This document shows, one piece after another, positions 7,921 through 16,575 of a stretch of 64,000 bases of DNA (position 1 is the stretch's first letter; the number at the start of each line of letters is the position of its first letter). The stretch lies in NCBI GenBank assembly GCA_964522525.1, contig CAZFWG010000003.1:36160-100159 (forward strand). The letters are read 5' to 3'. The position numbers and the translations under genes were made by a program. The notes beneath the pieces were generated by a model that was not told where the DNA came from, did not search any database, and saw only the letters and a program-made list of their open reading frames with translations. This DNA comes from CAYUYV01 sp964522525. GTDB lineage: Bacteria; Pseudomonadota; Alphaproteobacteria; JAJFIK01.

Positions 7921-8928
7921 TCAGGAGATTTCATCCGGTTTGAGCGCAAAAAAGCGATAGACCTGGAGCTGCCCGTTTTTGAGGGCGTTGAGCCGCTCCG
8001 ACCACATCTCGGCCTGCTGGGCGAGTGCCGCCAGAAAGGTCTGACGATCAGTAACTTGTTCGTCGTCGTCTTCAATGAGCTTCATCAGCGCTCCCCATCC
8101 ATGGGACGATGCGCTGATCAGATCCACATAGTTCTGGCTAATATCCTTCCGCACACGAACATCAAAACCGACACTGGTCAACAGGTTTACATGTTCGTCG
8201 GCCGCCCGCAATTGCGGCTTGCCCCAGAAGTCGGAAAAAGCCTGATCGGCGAGCATATCCGGATCACCGGTGTCGGAGACCACATAGTCGGTGAGCAAAA
8301 TGCTCCCGCCCGGACGCAAGGATTCGTACACCTGTGCGATGACGCGCTCCTTGTGCTCCATATGGTGGAGTTCATCGCGCACAATGATGATGTGGAACTT
8401 GCGCGGCGGCAGGGCCGTCTCGACCGGATCAAAATGTTGCACATTGATCTTACGGGCGAGACCCGCCATCAGGCACTGTTCGCTCGCCGGTTCAATAAGA
8501 TCCGCCCGCGTCTCAAATCCCGAGATCCAGATGCCGCTCTCCCGGCAGATCTCCCGGGCGGGACCGCCAAGGCCAAGACCGACAAAGGCGAGGCTCTTGT
8601 CGCGGGAAATACCGAATTGGCTGACAAGGTCCAGAATGAAGGCGGCATCGCCGGGACCCAGATACCCCTCCCCCCAGAGAGCCTGGGCGATGGTCAGATG
8701 GGCGGCGAGTTGGGGCACCTTTGGTGAATATTGAATGACCGAGGGCGTTTCCGACTGTTCTGTCTGCGGAGCCATGGACGGCGCGGCAAGGTCATCGGGT
8801 TCGAGGTCGGCGAGGTCAACACCTTCCCACCACGCCAGGAACCGTCGCCGCATATGCGTGACATCCACTTTCAGAATTGGAATCGCATTTTTGTTCCGCA
8901 TGGCCCACGCCCCACGGCCACCTCCCAT
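7921..8928 (-). CDS. Class I SAM-dependent methyltransferase
   Basis: A 335-residue soluble protein. After an N-terminal helical domain (residues 1-105) comes the Rossmann methyltransferase core: motif I FVGLGLGGPAREI at about 114-126, an acidic end of strand 2 (GFETR), motif with FDPVETALPP, and post-motif strand ILLTDYVVSDTGDP typical of UbiE/phosphoethanolamine-type enzymes. The substrate is unknown. The ATG at 8928 has AGGAG five bases upstream; a second ATG at 8901 is also possible. It stands alone, with about 47 bases to the lipoprotein hydrolase's stop. Confidence 0.8.
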   Translation of the reverse strand: MGGGRGAWAMRNKNAIPILKVDVTHMRRRFLAWWEGVDLADLEPDDLAAPSMAPQTEQSETPSVIQYSPKVPQLAAHLTIAQALWGEGYLGPGDAAFILDLVSQFGISRDKSLAFVGLGLGGPAREICRESGIWISGFETRADLIEPASEQCLMAGLARKINVQHFDPVETALPPRKFHIIIVRDELHHMEHKERVIAQVYESLRPGGSILLTDYVVSDTGDPDMLADQAFSDFWGKPQLRAADEHVNLLTSVGFDVRVRKDISQNYVDLISASSHGWGALMKLIEDDDEQVTDRQTFLAALAQQAEMWSERLNALKNGQLQVYRFFALKPDEIS

Positions 8929-8975
8929 GGCTCCTGCTACCGGAACAGTTAGAGCAAATTTCCATTAAACATTTC

Positions 8976-9971
8976 CTAAGTGTCTTGTTGAGTCGTCGGT
9001 GTATCCGCTGGCTCCTCGGCGGGACAGGATGCCGTCGCGCGTGCGTTAGGAAGGGCGGCACTCCACTGCGCGATATCCCGCCATACGGTCTCGGCGGAGA
9101 GATCCCGCAGGATCATGTGGTAGCCATTTGGATACAATCGAACCTGTGCACCATTCCGGCACAACACACCGATCACGTCGCCGATCGGCGCGGCGGGAAT
9201 GATCTCGTCCTTCTGCCCGAACACCAGAAGCGTCGGCGCCTTGATTTGGGGCGCAGCCTTGTAGGCCCGATCCATCAGGCCCACGAGACCATAGATCGCG
9301 TCGGCGCGCGTGCCCTTGATCACCAGGGGATCGGTGCTGAAACGGCGCAACATATCGATATTGTCCGAGGGGCGAATATCAAACCGTCCACCCGTGAATG
9401 TCTTCCATGGGACCGTGTGCGCCGTGAGCCAAAGGGCCGCCCGGTGGGGAAAGGGGAGCGCGGACCACCCCCAAATGGCGGGCGCGGCCAGGATGACGCC
9501 GTCAGGCGCGACAAAGTCTTCGGCCACGGCCGCCATCACCACGGCGGCACCCATGCTGTGCCCCAGAAGATAGACCGGCAGCGTAGGATGACGGGCACGG
9601 ATCAAATCGACGACCATGCCCAGATCGCTCAGGAGCCGGTCCTCCCCCGGCCAAACGCCGCGCTGGTCCGTGTCGCCAAAGCCCCGCTGGTCATAGGCAT
9701 AAGTCGTGATCCCGGCCTGGTCCGCCCACCAGGCACCGGACATGGCAAAGGCATTGGAATAGTCATTCATGCCGTGGAGGGCGACGAACACCGCGCGAGG
9801 CTCGGCCGCCGCCCACACCCGCAAGGGCAGAGACGTTCCGTCCGCGGTGAGGATCGTCTCCCCGTTGAAACGTGGCGCAACTGGAGGATCCTCCGAGCCC
9901 GGAGCCTGAACCCGCGGCACGCACGCCGCCAGGACGACGACCCAGAGAATGACAAGCCGGGACAGGCTCAC
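8976..9971 (-). CDS. Lipoprotein alpha/beta hydrolase, monoacylglycerol-lipase-like (S33 family)
   Basis: A 331-residue hydrolase of the serine aminopeptidase S33/monoacylglycerol lipase type. The N-terminus has a lipobox (LAAC, Cys17) after a hydrophobic stretch, so it is probably membrane-anchored outside the cytoplasm. Diagnostic parts are the oxyanion segment ALHGMNDYS, YDQRGFGDTD, nucleophile GHSMGA in LLGHSMGAAVVM, acid in FGQKDEIIP and the His in NGYHMILRD. It overlaps the uracil-DNA-glycosylase-like gene by ATGA, so the two are translationally coupled although functionally unlike. Confidence 0.85.
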   Translation of the reverse strand: MSLSRLVILWVVVLAACVPRVQAPGSEDPPVAPRFNGETILTADGTSLPLRVWAAAEPRAVFVALHGMNDYSNAFAMSGAWWADQAGITTYAYDQRGFGDTDQRGVWPGEDRLLSDLGMVVDLIRARHPTLPVYLLGHSMGAAVVMAAVAEDFVAPDGVILAAPAIWGWSALPFPHRAALWLTAHTVPWKTFTGGRFDIRPSDNIDMLRRFSTDPLVIKGTRADAIYGLVGLMDRAYKAAPQIKAPTLLVFGQKDEIIPAAPIGDVIGVLCRNGAQVRLYPNGYHMILRDLSAETVWRDIAQWSAALPNARATASCPAEEPADTPTTQQDT

Positions 9972-10594
9972 GCGGACACCTCATCTTGGACGACAAGCGC
10001 CGCAACCCGTTTCTTCAGATGGGGCAGAAGCTCTTCCGTGAACCAAGGGTTCTTCTTGATCCAGGCGTTGTTGCGCCAGGACGGATGGGGCATGGGCAGA
10101 AACCGGGGGCCATAGTCGCGCCAATGGGCCACGGTGTCGGTGAGACGCGCCTTTGCATCCGCCCCCAAATGCCATTTCTGGGCATAGCCGCCCACCAGCA
10201 GAACAAGCTCAAGACGCGGCAGCTGGTCGAAGACCCGCGCACGCCACAGCGGCGCACATTCCTTCCGGGGCGGACGATCGCCGCCCTTGGCGTCGAGACC
10301 GGGAAAACAAAAGCCCATGGGCACGATGGCAATCCGGCTTTCATCGTAGAAGATGTCGCGCCCCACACCCATCCAATCCCGCAGGCGGTCCCCGGAGGGA
10401 TCATTGAAGGGAATGGAGCTCGCATGAACCCGCGTCCCCGGCGCCTGACCCGCAATGCACAGCCGTGCCGTCCCCCGCGCACGGATGATGGGATTGGGAT
10501 CATGGGGCAATGGCACCCCCTTGGGCGCCTCGACACAGGCGCGACAGGCCCGGATCTCGCGAAGCAGGGTGTCGAGCGTGGACCGGCCCGTCAT
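9968..10594 (-). CDS. Uracil-DNA glycosylase superfamily protein
   Basis: A 208-residue protein of the UDG fold. It has CRACVEAPKG near the N-terminus, the active-site loop GQAPGTRVHASSIPF that binds and flips the damaged base, LLVGGYAQKWHLG, and the C-terminal MPHPSWRNN corresponding to the HPSP/HPS catalytic loop. Only two of the cysteines that carry the 4Fe-4S cluster in family 4/5 enzymes are evident, so cluster binding is doubtful. The ATG at 10594 overlaps the DUF3253 stop (ATGA), and its own stop overlaps the lipoprotein gene. The lesion specificity is unknown. Confidence 0.8.
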   Translation of the reverse strand: MTGRSTLDTLLREIRACRACVEAPKGVPLPHDPNPIIRARGTARLCIAGQAPGTRVHASSIPFNDPSGDRLRDWMGVGRDIFYDESRIAIVPMGFCFPGLDAKGGDRPPRKECAPLWRARVFDQLPRLELVLLVGGYAQKWHLGADAKARLTDTVAHWRDYGPRFLPMPHPSWRNNAWIKKNPWFTEELLPHLKKRVAALVVQDEVSA

Positions 10595-10869
10595 ACCGGC
10601 CCTTCCCCGCCCTCGGGCCGACGGGGCAGGCCGAGACGGATCACGCCTTTGACGGCGCGGATATCCACGGGCTTGCCCTTGCGGAAAACCTGAAGGCGGC
10701 CTTCATCCGTGAGCTGAGCGGCGACCTCACGGATCAGGCTCAAATGGGGCCGCCAGTTTTCCGGATCGATCCGGCGGGCCGCCTCCGACGGGCAGATGGT
10801 CTTGCCCGCCCCCCGTGCCGTGACGAGGTCGAGAATGGCCGCGCGGGCCTTGTCCTGGAGGTCTTCCAT
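10591..10869 (-). CDS. DUF3253 family small protein
   Basis: A 92-residue protein that is wholly a DUF3253 domain: a winged-helix-like pattern with TICPSEAARRIDPENWRPHL, a recognition-type helix, then LTDEGRLQVFRKGKPVDI, which reads like a wing. In other genomes this domain also occurs beside DNA-repair or cryptochrome-related genes. The function is unknown; DNA binding is an inference from the fold pattern. It is first of a three-gene coupled set with the UDG-like and lipoprotein hydrolase genes. Confidence 0.75.
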   Translation of the reverse strand: MEDLQDKARAAILDLVTARGAGKTICPSEAARRIDPENWRPHLSLIREVAAQLTDEGRLQVFRKGKPVDIRAVKGVIRLGLPRRPEGGEGPV

Positions 10870-10879
10870 CGGGGTCGAT

Positions 10880-12031
10880 CTAACCGGTGGCCTCTTTCAG
10901 CATGGCCCGGGCGATGACGACTTGTTGGATCTGACTTGTGCCCTCATAGAGCCGGAAGATCCGCACATCCCGGTAGAACCGTTCGATACCGTAGTCGCTC
11001 ACATAGCCGGCGCCGCCGAACACCTGGACCGCCCGGTCGGCGACCCGCCCCACCATCTCGGACGCGAAATATTTGCAGCAGGAGGCTTCCTTGGAAACGG
11101 GCTCTCCCCGGTCCCTCTTGAGGGCCGCGTCCGTCACCATGCAGCGGGCGGCATAGGCTTCTGTCTGGCTGTCCGCCAGCAGGGCCTGAACGAGTTGGAA
11201 GGTGCCGATGGCCTGGCCGAACTGCTTGCGCTCCGCGGCATAGGCCGTCATTTCCCGCACCAAGCGCTCCGCCACCCCGACACAGACGGCGGCAATGTGC
11301 AGCCGGCCGCGATCGAGGACCTGCATCGCGACCTTGAAGCCCTGGCCTTCCTCACCCAGGAGGCAGGACCGGGGAATGCGGCAATTGTCGAACACCACAT
11401 CGCAGATATGGGCCCCCTGCTGGCCCATCTTCTTTTCCGGCCGCCCGATCGAAATGCCGGGCGTATCGGTGGGCACCAGAAAGGCCGAGATGCCGCCCGC
11501 CCCGTCGATGGACGGATTGGAGCGCGCCATCAGGGTCAATAGCCCCGCCTTGTTGGCGTTGGTGATGTACCGCTTGGTCCCGTTGATGACATATTCATTA
11601 CCGTCCGGGATCGCCGTGGTCCGCACCGCCGCCGCATCGGACCCGGCTTCCGGTTCAGTGAGACAGAAACTGGCAATCACTTCGCCGCTGGCCAGACGGG
11701 GCAACCATTCTTGCTTCTGGTCTTCCCGCCCGAACATAACGATGCCCTGGCTGCCGATGCCCACATTGGTGCCGATGACGGACCGGAAGGCTGGCGATGT
11801 CTGGCCCAGCTCGAAGGCCACCAGGACCTCCTCCTCCATGTTGAGGCCCAGGCCCCCATAGTCCGTCGGGATCGACAGTCCGAAAAGGCCGAGATCGCGC
11901 ATCTCCTGGACGATATGGTCTGGGACGGCGTCGTCCTCGGCCACGGAGGGTTCGATCGGGACCAGACGTTCCGACACAAAACGCTGGACGGTCGCGATCA
12001 ACTGATTGCGTGTTTCTTGATCGAGGGCCAT
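10880..12031 (-). CDS. Acyl-CoA dehydrogenase
   Basis: FAD-dependent alpha,beta-dehydrogenation of acyl-CoA, first step of beta-oxidation or amino-acid-derived acyl-CoA breakdown. The 383-residue protein has the full ACAD layout: helical N-domain, FAD-contacting CLTEPEAGSDAAAVRT in the beta domain, and a C-terminal helical domain ending in YEGTSQIQQVVIAR. The Glu of YEGTSQIQ lies where short-chain-type enzymes have their catalytic base. The ATG at 12031 fits the family length. It stands 10 bases upstream of the DUF3253 gene on the same strand. Confidence 0.92.
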   Translation of the reverse strand: MALDQETRNQLIATVQRFVSERLVPIEPSVAEDDAVPDHIVQEMRDLGLFGLSIPTDYGGLGLNMEEEVLVAFELGQTSPAFRSVIGTNVGIGSQGIVMFGREDQKQEWLPRLASGEVIASFCLTEPEAGSDAAAVRTTAIPDGNEYVINGTKRYITNANKAGLLTLMARSNPSIDGAGGISAFLVPTDTPGISIGRPEKKMGQQGAHICDVVFDNCRIPRSCLLGEEGQGFKVAMQVLDRGRLHIAAVCVGVAERLVREMTAYAAERKQFGQAIGTFQLVQALLADSQTEAYAARCMVTDAALKRDRGEPVSKEASCCKYFASEMVGRVADRAVQVFGGAGYVSDYGIERFYRDVRIFRLYEGTSQIQQVVIARAMLKEATG

Positions 12032-12145
12032 GGCGGATCTCCGATTTCGGGCAGGAGTCGGTATTGTGTCACGCTAGCTGACCACGGGTTCGACACCTGC
12101 GCAACGGACGGCCCCGGCCTGGAACAAAGACACGCAGGCCTGAGG

Positions 12146-13291
12146 TCAGTCCTCGTTGTCAGGGTCTTCCGGTTGGGATGCGTCGCCGTCGCGGTCGGAT
12201 GAGATTTCCTCGTCGCGGATCGTCACCCGTCCTTCCGGCAGTTTGGGAAGGCGCAATTTGCGGCGGAACACCCGCTCCACGAAGATCCGGCCATGTTCGG
12301 GCAAGCCGCTGAAATCAGGCTCGGTCGTCACGATCGGCGTTCTGGACACTTCCCGCGTGCCCCGGATCAGATCGGCGATGGACCAATCATAGGAGTCGGC
12401 CTTCAGCCGCAAATCCGCATTGAGCAGGGGCTTGACCTCTTCATTCGCATACGCGCGCAAATGCGCATAGAGATCGTCCGGCCAGTTCGGGAAAAAAGCG
12501 GCCCGGGCCTCGGCATAGAGTTCGGACACATGAAGCTTCTTGCCGCGTCGATCGACACCGCGCAGGGAATTGACGAATTCGGTGGCCGCCTCGTTCAGCA
12601 AGGCATTGAGATTGGTGCTGTCAAAAGCGGTATCGCGAATGCTCGGCCCCCCAATGACCCCCAGGAAGAAACCGTACATCACCTTGGGGTCGTTCCAATG
12701 GCGATAGACAATCCGCAAGCGGATATCATTCAGGCTGAGGGGCACGCCGGCAATCGTCACGACCGGTTCCTCATAGAGGCTTTCCCGGCGCCTCCTGAGT
12801 TCGGCGACGGGATAGATCTCACTAATCCGTTCAATGATCGCAACGTTATGAAGGTTGAGCCAGAAAGCGAGCTGTTCATCCCGGTTCAGGCGGTGGAACT
12901 GAAGGTCTTCATTTGCGGTCCGTTCAAGATCCGCACGATATTCCGAGACGGTCTCGAGGACATCCTTCGGCAAAAGGCTGAACACCACACGGTTCGCTTC
13001 AAACCGATACGGACCCCGATGACCCACCCAAAGCCGTGTCCCGCTCTGCACGGGTGTGCCGCTGACCCGGCGGCGATCGGGAAATCCCACATCCAAGACG
13101 GCGCTGGTCAGAAACCGGGTCCACAGACCGTAGTCCAGGCTTGTCCGGCCCTTGGGATCAAAGCGGGCAAAATAGGAAAGGTCCCGCTCCGGCGAAGAGG
13201 CGGGCTGCGCATTCTCCGCATGGGCCTCGTCCGGTCCCAAGACCACGACCGCCATCAACGCCAAACCGATCGTCCACCAGCCCTCACGCAT
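12146..13291 (-). CDS. DUF547 domain protein, exported
   Basis: A 381-residue protein with a signal peptide (residues 1-24, ending AHA) and a DUF547 core whose markers are NRDEQLAFWLNLHNVAIIERI, PVVTIAGVPLSLNDI and MYGFFLGVIGGPSIRD. DUF547 is a papain/transglutaminase-like predicted fold, and the conserved Cys often present is not evident here, so activity is uncertain. The C-terminal tail is strongly acidic (Asp/Glu-rich). The start at 13291 is preferred over an 18-codon longer frame because it places the signal peptide at the N-terminus. Confidence 0.75.
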   Translation of the reverse strand: MREGWWTIGLALMAVVVLGPDEAHAENAQPASSPERDLSYFARFDPKGRTSLDYGLWTRFLTSAVLDVGFPDRRRVSGTPVQSGTRLWVGHRGPYRFEANRVVFSLLPKDVLETVSEYRADLERTANEDLQFHRLNRDEQLAFWLNLHNVAIIERISEIYPVAELRRRRESLYEEPVVTIAGVPLSLNDIRLRIVYRHWNDPKVMYGFFLGVIGGPSIRDTAFDSTNLNALLNEAATEFVNSLRGVDRRGKKLHVSELYAEARAAFFPNWPDDLYAHLRAYANEEVKPLLNADLRLKADSYDWSIADLIRGTREVSRTPIVTTEPDFSGLPEHGRIFVERVFRRKLRLPKLPEGRVTIRDEEISSDRDGDASQPEDPDNED

Positions 13292-13513
13292 GGCATACAC
13301 CCCTATCCGTTGCCGCGCTCGACACGTTCTGCCGTCGGATACCATGAACTACAATCAAAGGCATAGGCCGTCCATTCACTTTCAACCTTCCTGGTGCCCC
13401 GCTCCGGAAACGCGCTGTTCCGCACGGGCCCGACGGGATGGGTGGTTGCCGCATGCCGTTGATCTTGCCAAGGTCTCCAAGTGGCGACGACGATAATGGG
13501 CAGGAACACCGCG

Positions 13514-13948
13514 ATGGATGGAACGACGGCACGCTTGGCGGACTACCAGAAATGGGAGGGCTTTGACCCTTTCGAGGAGCACACCGGTCCGTTTTACTAC
13601 CGCGAGGCGTCGCCCGGTCGCTTCTCTTGTGCCTTTCCCGCCGAGCGGCGCCATGTGAATGCCTCGGGCGCGATCCATGGCGGCTGTCTGATGAGCTTCG
13701 CCGACTACAGCCTGTTTGTGTTCGCCAAACCCGCCCTGACAACCGGTTCCGCCGTCACCATTTCCTTTGCCTCGGAATTTGTGGATGCGGGCTTTGAAGG
13801 GGATTTCGTGGAAGCGGAAGGGGAGATGGTGCGGGAGACCGGCAGCCTGATCTTTTCACGCGGTACGGTCTTCACGCGCCGTGGGGAACAAATGATCACG
13901 CTCCTGACTTTTTCGGGCGTTCTCAAGAAGATCCGGAATCCCGGCTGA
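13514..13948 (+). CDS. PaaI-type hotdog thioesterase
   Basis: A hotdog-fold acyl-CoA thioesterase of the PaaI group, about 144 residues from the ATG at 13514, which has CAGGAA seven bases upstream. In-frame alternatives are ATG 13496 and GTG 13481. The catalytic region NASGAIHGGCLMSFADYSLF contains the conserved HGG loop and the acidic residue on the central helix. Its stop overlaps the start of the next gene (TGATG), so it is coupled to the flavin-dependent monooxygenase-like gene. The substrate is not evident. Confidence 0.85.
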   Translation: MDGTTARLADYQKWEGFDPFEEHTGPFYYREASPGRFSCAFPAERRHVNASGAIHGGCLMSFADYSLFVFAKPALTTGSAVTISFASEFVDAGFEGDFVEAEGEMVRETGSLIFSRGTVFTRRGEQMITLLTFSGVLKKIRNPG

Positions 13949-14976
13949 TGGAACTGGGGGTCCTCGATCAATCCCCGATCGTCGAAGGCGGCAGCGCAGG
14001 CGACGCCATCGCCCAGACCCTGGATCTGGCGCAAAGCGCCGAGGCCATGGGCTATACCCGCTACTGGGTCGCCGAACACCACAACACCAGCTCCTTTGCC
14101 GGAAGCTGCCCCGAGATCCTCATGGCGCGGATCGCCTCGGTGACCGGGCACATCAAGGTGGGCTCCGCCGGCATTCTGCTTCAACACTATGCGCCTTTGA
14201 AGATCGCGGAACAGTTCCGCATGCTGGAGACCCTGTTCCCCGGACGGATCGAACTGGGGCTGGGCCGCGCCCCGGGAACCGATCCGCGCACGGCGGGTGC
14301 GCTCCAACCGGGACCCACGGCCTTCGGCCCGGAAGTCTATCCGCAAAAAGTGGATCTTCTGATCCGCCTGCTGGACGATGCGCGGGGCGTCGAATCCTTT
14401 GACGACAGCCATCCCTATCGGGGCATTCATGCCCAACCCTCAGGACCCGGCCGACCGGATATCTGGCTCCTGGGCTCAAGCCCGACCAGCGCCGCCATTG
14501 CCGCCGCCCTCGGCCAGCCCTTTGCCTATGCCCATTTCATCAGTGGTGACGACGGGGAGGCCGGACGATCGGGTCCCGACATCATGGCTGGCTACCGACA
14601 CAGATTCACGCCCCAGGACAGTTTTGGAAAACCCGAAGCAGCCGTCGCCGTCTCCGTGATCTGTGCCCCCACGGATGAAGAGGCCCGCTTCCTTGCCATG
14701 ACCCGGCATGTCTGGGTGGTGCAACTGTTGACCGGCGCGCGCACGACATTCATGGCACCGGAGGCGGCCGCCAAAGCCCCGCTGACGGATCAACAAAAAG
14801 CGCTTCTGCCCCTGATCCAACAACGCTGCCTTGTCGGGGACCCGCCCCGGATCCGCGACGCCTTGGAGGACCTGGCCGAGCGCTATGGCACCCGGACCCT
14901 GGTCCTGCATGGCTTTTTCCATGGGGCGGCCGCGCGCAAGCGATCCTACGAACTGATCGCCGAGGCGCTCCTTTGA
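13948..14976 (+). CDS. LLM-class flavin-dependent oxidoreductase
   Basis: A 342-residue bacterial luciferase-like (LLM) protein of the F-type often labelled MsnO8/YhbW-like. Features: the short N-terminal strand MELGVLDQSPI, YWVAEHHN (family His), GSAGILLQHYAPLKIAEQF, LFPGRIELGLGRAPGTD, and LLGSSPTSAAIAAALG for FMN phosphate binding. It probably uses FMNH2 or a related flavin; the substrate is unknown. Translation is coupled to the thioesterase by a TGATG overlap. It converges on the epimerase gene with only 24 bases between them. Confidence 0.88.
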   Translation: MELGVLDQSPIVEGGSAGDAIAQTLDLAQSAEAMGYTRYWVAEHHNTSSFAGSCPEILMARIASVTGHIKVGSAGILLQHYAPLKIAEQFRMLETLFPGRIELGLGRAPGTDPRTAGALQPGPTAFGPEVYPQKVDLLIRLLDDARGVESFDDSHPYRGIHAQPSGPGRPDIWLLGSSPTSAAIAAALGQPFAYAHFISGDDGEAGRSGPDIMAGYRHRFTPQDSFGKPEAAVAVSVICAPTDEEARFLAMTRHVWVVQLLTGARTTFMAPEAAAKAPLTDQQKALLPLIQQRCLVGDPPRIRDALEDLAERYGTRTLVLHGFFHGAAARKRSYELIAEALL

Positions 14977-14988
14977 ACATTCTCCGGC

Positions 14989-15015
14989 CCCATCATCCGC
15001 TTACGGGATGATGGG
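14989..15015. terminator. Hairpin between convergent genes, containing the epimerase stop codon
   Basis: A perfect 10-bp stem (14989-14998 with 15006-15015, CCCATCATCC/GGATGATGGG) around a 7-base loop. The TAA stop of the minus-strand gene lies in the loop. No T-run flanks either side, so it is not a classical intrinsic terminator, but its place between converging genes suggests transcript-end stabilisation. Confidence 0.45.
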
Positions 15016-16080
15016 ATCGAGGGTGGGGTTCCGGGCCAGCCACCGGTCCTCGGCCTCATATTGCGCCTCAAGCCCATCGGGGCGCGGTCGATGAAGTTCG
15101 TCCTCGATGGTCATCCGCAATGCCTCGTCGAACGGGATACCGTCATGATAACCAAACCGGTTTCTTAAAAGATCCGTCCCCATGACCAAATCATAGCGGA
15201 AATCCGCGCGACGGGCGTGGCTGGTGATGTGATCGGGCGGCGCACTCCCCGCCCCCGGCATGACCGCGGATCCATCCCATCCCATGATCCGCGCCAGGCG
15301 CAGGGCGATCTGGCCCGGCGTCAGAGCCGCGTTCGGGCCCACATTCACGGTCACGCCCGCGCCGGCCGGAGAAAGACTGATGACGGCAATCGCCTCCGCG
15401 ATGTTGTCCACATAACCGAAACTGCCGCGCCAATGCGCCCAAGGCGGATCAAGGACAATGTGGGAACGCTGATCCGCCATGCGCCACACCAGCGTGGCGA
15501 AGCGGCGCTGGCGATCGCCGGGGCCGAACACCATGGGCACACGGATGACCGTCCAGTCAAATCCCGTCCGGCTCCGCACGGCGTCCTCGATCGGGATCTT
15601 GTCATAGTCCGGGGGCACATTGGGGAACAGGGCCGTACCATCTTCCTTGCGATAGGGATAGCGCGTCACGCGCAACGGCGAATCCTCGTTCAAAACGTCA
15701 ATCGGATCGGGGCTCGCCTTTCGATGGAGGCCTTCATAGTTGCGATACACATCGCCGCTGCTGATCAGCACATAGCGACCGATCCGTCCCCGAAGCACCT
15801 CGAGCACGGGCTCGCTTTCGGTCAGGGTCATGGCGATCACATCAATGACCACATCGAACCGTTCCCGGTCGACAAGCGCCCTCAGCCGGTCGGTATCGTT
15901 GCGGTCGCACGTGACAATGGTCCCCAGAACGGGTGCGGGCCCCTGCCCCCGATGAAGGGCATGGACCTCGGCCCCTCGAGCCGACAAATGGCGGAGGAGA
16001 GGTGTCCCAATGAACCCGTTGGCGCCGATCACCAGGACACGAAGCGGCGATGCCGTCTTGTCGATTGTTCCGTCAGCCAA
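15001..16080 (-). CDS. NAD-dependent epimerase/dehydratase (extended SDR)
   Basis: A 359-residue extended short-chain dehydrogenase. The Rossmann motif VIGANGFIGTPLLRHL (GxxGxxG) lies at about residues 17-32, followed by VVIDVIAM, YVLISSGDVYRNYEG, the cofactor-binding IRVPMVFGPGDRQ and a FGYVDNIAEAI segment. The usual YxxxK catalytic pair is not obvious in the expected place. The start is a TTG at 16080 with GAGGGA upstream. Such proteins act on nucleotide sugars or similar substrates, but no sugar pathway surrounds it. Confidence 0.8.
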   Translation of the reverse strand: MADGTIDKTASPLRVLVIGANGFIGTPLLRHLSARGAEVHALHRGQGPAPVLGTIVTCDRNDTDRLRALVDRERFDVVIDVIAMTLTESEPVLEVLRGRIGRYVLISSGDVYRNYEGLHRKASPDPIDVLNEDSPLRVTRYPYRKEDGTALFPNVPPDYDKIPIEDAVRSRTGFDWTVIRVPMVFGPGDRQRRFATLVWRMADQRSHIVLDPPWAHWRGSFGYVDNIAEAIAVISLSPAGAGVTVNVGPNAALTPGQIALRLARIMGWDGSAVMPGAGSAPPDHITSHARRADFRYDLVMGTDLLRNRFGYHDGIPFDEALRMTIEDELHRPRPDGLEAQYEAEDRWLARNPTLDPIIP

Positions 16081-16103
16081 TAGATTTTCCCTCGTTTGCC
16101 GGC

Positions 16104-16499
16104 TTAGTCGTCGTCATCGCCCCGGCCCCGCCGACCCAAAAGACCCGCATTCATCAAGACCAGAGCCGCCACGCTGTAGAGCACCAGATCGAACAGGGTC
16201 CAGAAGCGGCTGTCGGCCGCCACGAGTGTCAAGGTCTCTTGCGAAGAGACCGTCCAGCCGATGGCCAACAGACACAAGGCGACGGCGAGGCTCAAGGTCA
16301 GCCAGGAAATCAGGCGGTCCCGGCCGCGCAGGCAGTGGGTGGCCCCGAGCAGCCCCAGGGGAATGCTCACCAGGGTCACGATCAGGCAGCCATTGACTTG
16401 GCCATCGCCGATGGCGAGATCCAGAGACGCCCCGAGCCCGGCAGCGGCGGCCGCAAGTCCCCCGACAATGAGACTGAGAATGGCAAGTGTTTTGATCAT
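16104..16499 (-). CDS. Small integral membrane protein of unknown function
   Basis: A 131-residue protein with four predicted membrane helices (about 5-25, 35-55, 63-83 and 98-120) and a short, strongly charged C-terminal tail (Arg-rich, then four Asp). No family was recognised. It lies 23 bases upstream of the epimerase on the same strand and may be cotranscribed. Confidence 0.6.
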   Translation of the reverse strand: MIKTLAILSLIVGGLAAAAAGLGASLDLAIGDGQVNGCLIVTLVSIPLGLLGATHCLRGRDRLISWLTLSLAVALCLLAIGWTVSSQETLTLVAADSRFWTLFDLVLYSVAALVLMNAGLLGRRGRGDDDD

Positions 16500-16575
16500 A
16501 ACGGCCTCACGATAGGGGTCCTGGTTCTGTCTGTCTCATGATCATCCGCTCACCCTGTTGTGTCTGAACCCGGAT

